This document shows, piece after piece, positions 31,926 through 43,900 of a stretch of 64,000 bases of DNA. Position 1 is the first letter of the stretch. Each line of letters begins with the position of its first letter. The DNA lies in NCBI RefSeq assembly GCF_037023745.1, contig NZ_CP146101.1, positions 2,534,001 through 2,598,000 on the forward strand, read 5' to 3'. The notes under the pieces are model-generated. The model made no database searches. It was given only the letters and a program-made list of their open reading frames with translations, and was not told the origin of the DNA. This stretch comes from Streptomyces sp. SCSIO 30461. Lineage in GTDB: Bacteria > Actinomycetota > Actinomycetes > Streptomycetales > Streptomycetaceae. Both the position numbers and the translations under genes were made by a program.

Positions 31926-34900
31926 AGCTGCTCCTCGATGAAGGCGAAAAGTGCGTCGTCGTCGGCGAGTTCGAGCGCCGGCTCGGGGGTGGCGGGCAGA
32001 GTCCCGCCCAGGGCGGAGACCAGGGCGGCGAGCCGCCGGTGGACGATCTCGCGCCGGATGTCGTCTTCGGAGAGCCCGGCCACGGCCGCTTCCAGGGCTT
32101 CCAGTCCGGCAAGGGCGGCTTCGCCCGCTTCCCGGCCGCCGCCGGCGGCGGCGTTCAGCTCATCGCCGATGTGCTCGGCGATGGCCTGGGCGGTGGGGTG
32201 GTCGAAGACGACGGAGGCGGCCAGGCGCAGGCCCGTGACGGCGTTGAGCCGGTTGCGGAGCTCGACCGCGGTCAACGAGTCGAAGCCGATCTCGCGGAAG
32301 GCGCGTGTCGGTTCGACCGCTTCGGGCCCGGCGAAGCCGAGTACGGAGGCCACCTCGGCCCGGACCACGGCCAGCAACTGCCGACCGCGCGCGGCGGCGT
32401 CGAGCGGGGCCAGACGCTGTGTCAGGGTCTGCGCGTCGCGTTCGTCGGAGCGGGTGGCGATGCCGCCGGTCGCGGCCCGCGGGGTGGCGGGGGCCGGGAC
32501 CAGGGCACGCAGCAGGGCGGGAACCGCGTCGGGGCCGTTGGCGGCCTGCTCGCGGCGCAGCGCCGGGGTGTCCAGGCGTAGGGGTACGAGCAAAGCGTCG
32601 CCCCGGTCCGCGATGCCACGGTCGAAGAGGGCGAGCCCTTGGTCGTTGCTCATGGGCGCGATGCCGGAGCGCCGCATGCGGTGCAGGTCGGTGGCCGCGA
32701 GGTGCCCTGTCATGCCGCTGGCCTCGCCCCACAGACCCCAGGCCAGGGAGACGGCGGGCAGCCCGATGGCGCGGCGGTGCTGGGCCAGGGCGTCCAGGAA
32801 GGTGTTGGCGGCGGCGTAGTTGGCCTGGCCGGGACGGCCCAGGATCCCGGCGGCACCCGAGAACAGCACAAACGCGGACAGCGGGAGGCCGCGGGTCAGC
32901 TCGTGCAGATGCAGGGCAGCGTCGGCCTTGGGCCGCAGTACGGCGTCCAGCCGCTCGGCGTCGAGGGCGGTGAGCGCTCCGTCGTCGAGCACACCGGCCG
33001 CGTGGATCACGGCGGTCAGCGGGTGCGCGGGGTCGATGCCGGCCAGCAGGGCCGCGAGCGCGGAGCGGTCGGCCGTGTCGCAGGCGACGATCTCGACGTA
33101 CGCGCCGAGCGCGGTCAGTTCCCCTTCCAGTTCGCCGGCCCCGGTGGCGTTCCGGCCGCTGCGGCTGACCAGCAGCAGTCGGCGGGCTCCGTAGGCGGTG
33201 ACGAGGTGGCGGACGAGCAGTCGGCCGAGAGTGCCGGTCGCCCCCGTGACCAGCACGGTCCCCTCAGGGGCGCACATGCTTCCCGTCACGCCGGTTGCGG
33301 TCTCGGCGGCCCTCGCGGGGGCGAGGGCCGGGGTGAGCACCTTGCCTGCCCGCAGGGCGAGTTGGGGCTGGCCGGTGGCCAGGGCCGAGGGGAGCGCGCG
33401 CGCCGAGGCGGGCGTGCCGTCGGTGTCGACGAGCACGAACCGGCCCGGGTGCTCGGTCTGGGCGGAGCGTACGAGTCCCCAGAGCCCGGCGCCCGCCATC
33501 CCGGCCGCGGTGTCGTCCGCAACGGCGGCGAGAGCCTGCCCGGTCAGCACGGTCAGCGGGACCGTCGCGAGGGGACCGTCATGGCCGAGCCAGTCCTGCA
33601 TCAGGGCAAGACCCCGTGAGGCGAGGTCATGTACGTCCTCGGGCCTGGCACCCGGGTCGGCCGGGAAGGGCACGACCACCGCGTCCGGTACGGCGGCGCC
33701 CGCGGTCACGGCGGCGCGCAGGGCCGCCGCGTCCGCGTACACCCCGACCTCGGCACAGCCCGCCGCGGCGAGGCCGAAGTCGTCGGCGCCGAGCACCGCC
33801 AGCCGGGTCGGTGGTGTGGTCGCCGGGCTCCCGGCGGGCCGTTCCCAAGCGACGCGATAGAGGGGAAGGTCGGTGCCGGCGGCGGAGAGCAGGGCGTCCA
33901 GGCCGTCCTGCGCCAGGGGCCGCATGACGAGGGCGTCCAGAGTGAGGACGGGTGCCGCGGTGAGGTCCGTGGCCTCCAGACGCACCGCGCCTTCGCCGGC
34001 CGGGCTGAGGCGTACGCGCAGCGCGTCCGCGCCCGCCGCGTGGAGGGTGATGCCCTGCCATGCGAACGGCAGCAGCACGGAGCCGTCCGGAACATCGAGT
34101 AGCCCGCCGGCCAGCCAGGGCTGCAGGGCCGCGTCGAGCAGCGCGGGGTGCACGCCGTAGCCGCCGGCGTCCGCCTGGGCCCGGGCGGGCAACCGGATCT
34201 GGGCGAAGACCTCGCCGTCGCCACGCCAGAGGGCCTCGATACCGGCGAAGACCTCGCCGTACTCATAGCCGAGGTCCGAGAACTGCCCGTAGACGTCGAC
34301 CGGTTCGATGCGCTCGGCTCCGGCGGGTGGCCATGCGGCGGCCCCGGCCCAGTCGGCGGCCACGGGCGCGGCGGCGGGAGCGGGCACGACGACACTCTCA
34401 CCGTGCCGGATCCACGCGGCCTCTTCGGCACCGGCGGCGCCCTCGGGACGGGAGTGGAAGGTCAGCCGTCGGCGGCCCTGCCCGTCGGCGGCATCCACTC
34501 GCACCTGGATCTGAGCGGCGTGTCGGCCGTCGAGGACGAGAGGGGCCTCCAGGGACAGTTCCTCCACGGTCGCGCAGCCGGTCGCGGCGGCGGCGTGCAG
34601 GGCGAGTTCGACGAAGGCCGTGCCGGGCAGCAGGGTCCGACCGCGGACGGCGTGGTCGGCGATCCACGGGTGATCGGTGAGCGAGATCCGCCCGGCGAAC
34701 ACCGTCTCGCCGGTCGATGCGACCGCCAGGGCACCGCCGAGCAGCGGGTGGTCCTCCCACACCATGCCGAAGCGGGCGGCCGCGGCGTCGCCGACGCCCG
34801 CGGGCGAGGTCGGTGCCCAGTAGTGCTGGTGTTGGAAGGGGTAGGTGGGGAGGTTGATGGTTTGGGGGTTGGTGTGGTGGAAGAGGTTGGTCCAGTTGAT

Positions 34901-37900
34901 GTTGGTGCCGTGGGTGAAGAGGTGGGCGGCTGAGGTGAGGAGGCGTTGGAGTCCGCCTTCGTTGCGGCGGAGTGTGCCGGTGGTGGTGATGTGGTGGGGG
35001 GTGGTGTCGGTGGTTTCGTGGATGCCGGTGGTGAGGACGGGGTGGGCGCTGGTTTCGATGTAGGTGGTGTGTCCGTTGTCGAGGAGGAGTCGGATGGTTT
35101 CTTCGAAGCGGACGGTTTGGCGGAGGTTTTGGTACCAGTAGTCGGGGGTGAGTGTGGTGGTGTCGGTGATGTGGGTGGCGTGGACGGTGGAGTAGAAGGG
35201 GGTGTGGGAGGGGCGGGGTTTGATGGGGGTGAGTGCGTCGAGGAGTTGGTTTTTGATGTGTTGGACGTGGGTGGAGTGGGAGGGGTAGTCGACGGGGATG
35301 TGGCGGGCTCGGATGTTTTGGTTCTGGTAGGTGGTGATGGTGTGGGTGATGGCTTCGTTGTCGCCGGCGATGATGGTGCTGTTGGGTCCGTTGGTGGCGG
35401 CGATGGTGATGCGTTGGTGGTAGGGGGTGGTGGTGAGGTGTTGCTGGATGGTGTGGGGTGGGAGGGGGATGGAGGCCATGGTGCCGTGGCCGGTGAGGTG
35501 GTGGGTGATGAGTTTGGCGCGGAGGGCGATGATGCGGGCGGCGTCGTTGAGGGTGAGTGCGCCGCAGACGGTGGCGGCGGCTATTTCGCCTTGGGAGTGG
35601 CCGATGACGGCGTCGGGGGTGATGCCGAGGTGGTGCCAGAGTTCGGCGAGGGAGACCATGACGGCCCAGGTGATGGGTTGGACGATGTCGGCGCGGTCCA
35701 GGGGTGCGTGGGTGCGGAGGGTCTCGGTGGGGTCGTAGTCGATGTGGGGGGCGAGTGCGTTGGCGCATTCGTGGAATCGGTTGGCGAAGACGGGGCTGGT
35801 GTCGAGGAGTTCGGCGGCCATGCCGGTCCATTGGGTTCCCTGTCCGGGGAACACCAGCACCGTGCGGCCCGGCGTGCCTGCTGTGCCTTCGATGGTGGTG
35901 GTGCCGAGGGTGACGCGGCGGTGTTCGAACATCGGGCGGGTGGTTGCCAGTGAGTAGGCGATGTCGAGGGGGCGTGGTTCCCTGCCGTGGTCGCGCTCGC
36001 GTTCCAGGTGGTTCCGCAGCCGCTCGCTCTGAGCCCTGAGCGCGGCGGCCGACTTGGCGGTCACCACGAGTGGGACGACCGGCAGTTCGCTGCCCGCGGG
36101 CTCCGTTGCCGACTCCCGTACGGGCGGTTCTTCGAGGATGACGTGGGCGTTGGTGCCGCTGACGCCGAACGCGGACACGCCGGCGCGGCGTGGGCGTCCG
36201 GTGTCGGGCCAGGTGCGGGGTTCGGTGAGCAGCTCGACTTGGCCGGTGTTCCAGTCCACCTGCGAGGAGGGGGTGTCGATGTGCAGGGTCTTGGGGAGCA
36301 GGCCGTTCTGTATCGCCATCACCATTTTGATGACTCCGCCGACACCTGCGGCGGCTTGGGCGTGTCCGATGTTCGACTTCAGCGAACCCAGCCACAGGGG
36401 TGTGCCTGCGGGGCGTTGGCCGTAGGTGGCCAGGAGGGCTTGGGCTTCGATGGGGTCGCCGAGTCGGGTGCCGGTGCCGTGGGCTTCGACGGCGTCCACG
36501 TCGGTGGTGTCCAGTCCGGCATTCGTGAGGGCGGCACGGATGACGCGCTCCTGTGCTGGCCCGTTGGGGGCAGCCAGTCCGTTGCTCGCACCGTCCTGGT
36601 TGACGGCGTCGCCACGGATCACCGCAAGCACGCGGTGCCCCCTGCGTACGGCGTCCGAGAGCCGCTCGACGGCCACCATGCCCGCGCCCTCGGCCCAGCT
36701 GGTGCCGTCGGCCGCGTCGGCGAATGCCTTGCAGCGGCCGTCGGCCGCGAGGCCGCGCTGGCGGGAGAACTCCACGAACAGGCCGGGGGCGGCCATGACG
36801 GTGACGCCGCCCGCCAGGGCGAGGTCGCACTCACCCGCGCGCAGGGCCTGGGCCGCCAGGTGGAGCGCCACCAGGGAGGACGAGCAGGCCGTGTCCACGG
36901 AGATGGCCGGGCCTTCGAGCCCGAGCGCGTAGGAGATGCGGCCGGAGACCACACTCGCGGACTTCCCGGTGAGCAGGTAGCCCTCGTGCTCCTCGGAGGC
37001 CTCGTGCAGGCGGGACGCGTACTCCTGGTGGGTGAGGCCCGCGTACACACCTGTGCGGGAGCCGCGCAGGGTCAGCGGGTCGATGCCGGCGCGTTCCAGG
37101 GCCTCCCAGGAGGTCTCCAGCAGCAGCCGCTGCTGCGGGTCCATCGCCACCGCCTCGCGCGGCGAGATCCCGAAGAACTCCGCGTCAAAACCACCGGCCT
37201 CGTGCAGGAAGCCACCCTCGCGGACGTATGTCGTGCCGCGTCGACCCGAATCCGGGTCGGGGTCGTAGACCTCGTCGAGGTTCCAGCCGCGGTCGACGGG
37301 CGCGGCGCCGATGACGTCGCGCTCGTCCATGACCAGGTCCCATAGAGCCTCGGGAGTGTCAGCCTCACCGGGGAAGCGGCAGGCCATGCCCACGATCACG
37401 ACGGGGTCGTCGGCGTCGGCAGGGCGGACGGTGGCGGCGGATACCTCGGGAGCCCCGGCCGGGGTGCCGCCGAGGAGTTCGCCGAGCAGGTACGCGGCGA
37501 GTACGCCCGGGTTGGGACGGTCGAACACCACGGTGGCGGGCAGGCGCAGGCCGGTGGCGTCGGCGAGGCGGTTGCGCAGCTCCAGCGCGGTGAGGGAGTC
37601 GAAGCCGGCGTCCTTGAACGCCCGATCGGCGCGGACGGCGTCCGTGCTCGCGTGCCGCAGCACCGCCGCGGCCTCGCCGCGGACCAGCTCGACCAGAACC
37701 CGGGTCCGCTCGGCTTCGGGTAGCCCGGCGAGCCGCTGCCCGAGTCCCTCGGGCGAGCCGGCAGCTGCTCCGGCGAGGGCCTGCTGCCGCGCCTCCTCCA
37801 GGGCGCGACGGGCCTCGGGAACGCTGTCGAAGGCCGGCCCGGGACGCAGCGCGCCGGTGTGCGCCGCGAAGCCGGCCCAGTCGACGTCCACGACGGTCAC

Positions 37901-40900
37901 GCAGGTGTCGCCGAGATCGAGGGCCCGGTGCAGGGCCTCGATGCCCTCGTCGGGGTCCATGGCCCGGATGCCGCGACGGCCGAGGCTCTCCTCACCTGCG
38001 CCCACGGCCATGCCGCCGCCGCCCCACAGGCCCCAGGCGACGGAGGTGGCGGGCAGGCCGTCGGCCCGGCGCTGCTCGGCGAGCGCGTCGAGTGCGGCGT
38101 TCGCGGCGGCGTAGGCGGCTTGGCCGCCGTTGCCCCAGGTGCCGGTGACGGAGGAGAACAGGACGAAGGCGTCCAGATCCAGGCCCCGCTCGCGCGTGAG
38201 CTCGTGCAGGTGCTGCGCCGCTTCGGCTTTCGGGGCCCGCACCCCGCGGAAGGCCTCGGCAGTGACGGAGTCGATCACCCCGTCGTCGAGCACGCCTGCG
38301 GTGTGGAAGACGGCGGTGGGTGGGTGGGCTTCGAGTAGGGCGGCGATGGCGTCGCGGTCGGAGACGTCGCAGGCGGCGATGGTGACTTCGGTGCCGAGGG
38401 CGTGTAGTTCGCGGGTCAGTTCGGTGGTGCCGGGTGCGTTGGGGCCGCGGCGGCTGGTCAGTACGAGGTGTGTGGCGCCGGTTCTGGCGAGCCATCGGGC
38501 GACGTGGGCGCCGAGGGCGCCGGTGCCGCCGGTGACCAGGACGGTGCCACGGGCGGTCCAGCGCGGGTCATCGGACGCCTGGGCCGGCCGGCCGGCGCGG
38601 GTCACCCGGCGGCCGTGGCTGCCGGAGGTGCGGACGGCGATCTGGTCCTCGGCGCCGGGGCGGCCGCCTTGGGCGAGAGCGGCCGCCATCCGGTCGAAGG
38701 CGCGGGCGTCGGGCTGCTCGGGCAGGTCGACGACCCCGCCCCAGAGGGCGGGCAGTTCGAGCGCGGCGACCCGGGCGAAGGCCCACACCTGGGCCCCGGA
38801 GTCCTCGGGCAGTTCTCCGGGCGTGACCGCCACCGCCTGCCGGGTCAGGGCCCATAGGCGGGCTTCGGTGCCGGCGTCGGCGGCGGCTTGGGTGAGGGTG
38901 AGGGTGCTGGCGAGGCCGAGTGGGACGGTTGGGTGGTCGGGGTGTGTGCCTTGGGTGAGGGCGAGGAGGGAGAGGATGCCGGTGAGTGGTTCGGTTTCTG
39001 GGCGGTCGGTGGTTTCGGCGAGTCGGGCTCTTAGCAGGGATCGGTCGGCTGCGGCCGGGTTCACGATGAGTGGTTCGACGGTGGCGCCGTGGTCGCGCAG
39101 GGTTTGTTGGGCGAGTTGGGCGAGTTGGGTGGTTTCGGTGTTGGTGAGGGTTTCGGGGATGACGAGGAGCCAGCGGCCTTTGAGTGTGGGGGTTTGGGTG
39201 TGGTGGAGGTGTTTCCAGGTGGTGCGGTAGCGCCAGGTGTCGGTGGGGTGGGTGGTGGTGTTGGTGGGGGTGGTTGGTTGATGCCAGTAGTGCTGGTGTT
39301 GGAAGGGGTAGGTGGGGAGGTTGATGGTTTGGGGGTTGGTGTGGTGGAAGAGGTTGGTCCAGTTGATGTTGGTGCCGTGGGTGAAGAGGTGGGCGGCTGA
39401 GGTGAGGAGGCGTTGGAGTCCGCCTTCGTTGCGGCGGAGTGTGCCGGTGGTGGTGATGTGGTGGGGGGTGGTGTCGGTGGTTTCGTGGATGCCGGTGGTG
39501 AGGACGGGGTGGGCGCTGGTTTCGATGTAGGTGGTGTGTCCGTTGTCGAGGAGGAGTCGGATGGTTTCTTCGAAGCGGACGGTTTGGCGGAGGTTTTGGT
39601 ACCAGTAGTCGGGGGTGAGTGTGGTGGTGTCGGTGATGTGGGTGGCGTGGACGGTGGAGTAGAAGGGGGTGTGGGAGGGGCGGGGTTTGATGGGGGTGAG
39701 TGCGTCGAGGAGTTGGTTTTTGATGTGTTGGACGTGGGTGGAGTGGGAGGGGTAGTCGACGGGGATGTGGCGGGCTCGGATGTTCTGGTTCTGGTAGGTG
39801 GTGATGGTGTGGGTGATGGCTTCGTTGTCGCCGGCGATGATGGTGCTGTTGGGTCCGTTGGTGGCGGCGATGGTGATGCGTTGGTGGTAGGGGGTGGTGG
39901 TGAGGTGTTGCTGGATGGTGTGGGGTGGGAGGGGGATGGAGGCCATGGTGCCGTGGCCGGTGAGGTGGTGGGTGATGAGTTTGGCGCGGAGGGCGATGAT
40001 GCGGGCGGCGTCGTTGAGGGTGAGTGCGCCGCAGACGGTGGCGGCGGCTATTTCGCCTTGGGAGTGGCCGATGACGGCGTCGGGGGTGATGCCGAGGTGG
40101 TGCCAGAGTTCGGCGAGGGAGACCATGACGGCCCAGGTGATGGGTTGGACGATGTCGGCGCGGTCCAGGGGTGCGTGGGTGCGGAGGATCTCGGTGGGGT
40201 CGTAGTCGATGTGGGGGGCGAGTGCGTTGGCGCATTCGTGGAATCGGTCGGCGAAGACGGGGCTGGTGTCGAGGAGTTCGGCGGCCATGCCGGTCCATTG
40301 GGTTCCCTGTCCGGGGAACACCAGCACCGTGCGGCCCGGAGTGCCCGCCACACCGTGGATGGCGGAGCGTTCCAGCCGGGTCAGGAATTCCTCGCGGTCG
40401 CTCGCCACGACCACCGCGCGGTGGTCGAAGACGGTACGGGCGGATGCCTGGGTCCACGCGATGTCCAGGAGCCGGTGCTCCGGGCTGTGCTCGACCCGGG
40501 CACTGAGCCGGGCGGCCTGTTCACGCAGGGCCTCCGCGGTGCGGGCGGTGACGACGACGGGCAGGACCGGCAGGCTGTGGGTGGCGGGTTCGGCCGCCTG
40601 GGGTGCTGGGGCCTGTTCGAGGATGACGTGGGCGTTGGTGCCGCTGACGCCGAAGGAGGACACGCCGGCGCGGCGTGGGCGTCCGGTGTCGGGCCAGGTG
40701 CGGGGTTCGGTGAGCAGCTCGACTTGGCCGGTGTTCCAGTCCACCTGCGAGGAGGGGGTGTCGATGTGCAGGGTCTTGGGGAGCAGGCCGTTCTGTATCG
40801 CCATCACCATTTTGATGACTCCGCCGACACCTGCGGCGGCTTGGGCGTGTCCGATGTTCGACTTCAGCGAACCCAGCCACAGGGGTGTGCCTGCGGGGCG

Positions 40901-43900
40901 TTGGCCGTAGGTGGCCAGGAGGGCTTGGGCTTCGATGGGGTCGCCGAGTCGGGTGCCGGTGCCGTGGGCTTCGACGGCGTCCACGTCGGTGGTGTCCAGT
41001 CCGGCATTCGTGAGGGCGGCACGGATGACGCGTTGCTGGGATGGGCCGTTGGGGGCGGTGAGTCCGTTGCTGGCGCCGTCCTGGTTCACCGCCGAACCGC
41101 GGATGACGGCGAGCACGCGGTGTCCCTTGCGGACGGCGTCGGAGAGTCGTTCGACCAGCAGTACGCCCGCGCCCTCGGCCCAGCCGGTGCCGTCGGCGCC
41201 TTCCGCGAACGCCTTGCACCGTCCGTCAGTGGCCAGACCCCGCTGCTGCGAGAACTCCACGAACATGCCAGGGCTCGCCATGACGGTGACGCCGCCCGCC
41301 AGGGCGAGGTCGCACTCACCCGCGCGCAGGGCCTGGGCCGCCTGATGGAGCGCCACCAGGGAGGACGAGCAGGCCGTGTCCACGGTGACAGCGGGTCCTT
41401 CGAGCCCGAGCGTGTAGGAGATGCGGCCTGACATGACGCTGGCTGTGCTTCCGGTGAGCAGATAGCCCTCGTAGCCCTGGGCGTCCTCGTACAGCCGCGG
41501 GCCGTACTCCTGCGTCATGGCGCCGACGAACACGCCGGTGCGGGAGCCCTTCAGGGAGAGGGGATCGATGCCGGCGCGTTCCAGGGCCTCCCAGGAAGTC
41601 TCCAGCAGCAGCCGCTGCTGCGGGTCCATCGCCACCGCCTCGCGCGGCGAGATCCCGAAGAACTCCGCGTCGAACTCGCCCGCCTCGTGCAGGAAGCCGC
41701 CCTCACGCACATAGGAGTGCCCCGGAACACCCGGCTCGGGATCGAACAGGGACTCCACGTCCCAACCGCGGTCGGTCGGGAACGGCGACACCGCGTCCGC
41801 ACCCGAGGACACCAACTCCCACAACGCCTCCGGCGAACCGACCCCACCAGGGAAACGGCACGCCATCCCCACGATCGCGACGGCGTCGTCCTGGTCGAAG
41901 TCCGGTTGCTCGCGACGGACCTCGGCCGCGGGCAGCGAGGCCGGAGCATCGGCGGCGGCCGTGTCGCGGATCAGGTGGGCGACGGCCAGGGGGGTCGGGC
42001 AGTCGTAGATCAGGCTCGTGGGCAGATTCAGGCCGGTCACGGCCCGCAGCCGGTTGCGCAGCTCGATGCCGGTCACGGACTCGAAGCCCTGCTGCTTGAA
42101 GGACTTCTCGGGCTGAATCGATTCGCCGGTTGCCCGGCCGCGCACGTCGGCGGCGTGGATGAGCACCAGTTCCAGCACATGCTTGAGCTGGTCGTCCGCG
42201 GAGCGGCCGCGCAGCTCGCGTATGAGCAGGCTCTCGGTGGGTTCGGCCGGGGCCGGGAGGTTCCGCTCCTCGCTCCCATCCGGGGTGAGCCAGTGGCGGG
42301 TTCGTTGGAAGGGGTAGGTGGGGAGGTTGATGGTTTGGGGGTTGGTGTGGTGGAAGAGGTTGGTCCAGTTGATGTTGGTGCCGTGGGTGAAGAGGTGGGC
42401 GGCTGAGGTGAGGAGGCGTTGGAGTCCGCCTTCGTTGCGGCGGAGTGTGCCGGTGGTGGTGATGTGGTGGGGGGTGGTGTCGGTGGTTTCGTGGATGCCG
42501 GTGGTGAGGACGGGGTGGGCGCTGGTTTCGATGTAGGTGGTGTGTCCGTTGTCGAGGAGGAGTCGGATGGTTTCTTCGAAGCGGACGGTTTGGCGGAGGT
42601 TTTGGTACCAGTAGTCGGGGGTGAGTGTGGTGGTGTCGGTGATGTGGGTGGCGTGGACGGTGGAGTAGAAGGGGGTGTGGGAGGGGCGGGGTTTGATGGG
42701 GGTGAGTGCGTCGAGAAGTTGGTTTTTGATGTGTTGGACGTGGGTGGAGTGGGAGGGGTAGTCGACGGGGATGTGGCGGGCTCGGATGTTTTGGTTCTGG
42801 TAGGTGGTGATGGTGTGGGTGATGGCTTCGTTGTCGCCGGCGATGATGGTGCTGTTGGGTCCGTTGGTGGCGGCGATGGTGATGCGTTGGTGGTAGGGGG
42901 TGGTGGTGAGGTGTTGCTGGATGGTGTGGGGTGGGAGGGGGATGGAGGCCATGGTGCCGTGGCCGGTGAGGTGGTGGGTGATGAGTTTGGCGCGGAGGGC
43001 GATGATGCGGGCGGCGTCGTTGAGGGTGAGTGCGCCGCAGACGGTGGCGGCGGCTATTTCGCCTTGGGAGTGGCCGATGACGGCGTCGGGGGTGATGCCG
43101 AGGTGGTGCCAGAGTTCGGCGAGGGAGACCATGACGGCCCAGGTGATGGGTTGGACGATGTCGGCGCGGTCCAGGGGTGCGTGGGTGCGGAGGATCTCGG
43201 TGGGGTCGTAGTCGATGTGGGGGGCGAGTGCGTTGGCGCATTCGTGGAATCGGTCGGCGAAGACGGGGCTGGTGTCGAGGAGTTCGGCGGCCATGCCGGT
43301 CCATTGGGTTCCCTGTCCGGGGAACACCAGCACCGTGCGGCCCGGAGTGCCCGCCACACCGTGGATGGCGGAGCGTTCCAGCCGGGTCAGGAATTCCTCG
43401 CGGTCGCTCGCCACGACCACCGCGCGGTGGTCGAAGACGGTACGGGCGGATGCCTGGGTCCACGCGATGTCCAGGAGCCGGTGCTCCGGGCTGTGCTCGA
43501 CCCGGGCACTGAGCCGGGCGGCCTGTTCACGCAGGGCCTCCGCGGTGCGGGCGGTGACGACGACGGGCAGGACCGGCAGGCTGTGGGTGGCGGGCTCGAC
43601 CGCCTGGGGTGCTGGGGCCTGTTCGATGATGACGTGGGCGTTGGTGCCACCCATGCCGAAGGAGGACACGCCCGCCCGGCGCGGCGGGTTGCCGTCAGCC
43701 TCGCCCCCCTGCCAGGGCCGCAGCTCGGTCTGGACGCTGAGGTTCAGCGCGTCGAGCGGGATGTCGGGATGGGGAGTGGCGTAGTTGAGGCTGGGCGGGA
43801 GCTCGCCCTCACGGACGGCGAGCGCCGCCTTGAGGAGGCCGACGATGCCCGCGGCGCCCTCGAGGTGGCCGATGTTGGTCTTGACGGAACCGACGGAGAG

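Noticed and set aside
12198..43351. CRISPR or transposon explanation for the regularly recurring blocks
   Set aside because: The repeats are 1-kb in-frame parts of AT domains without inverted ends, spacers or target duplications.
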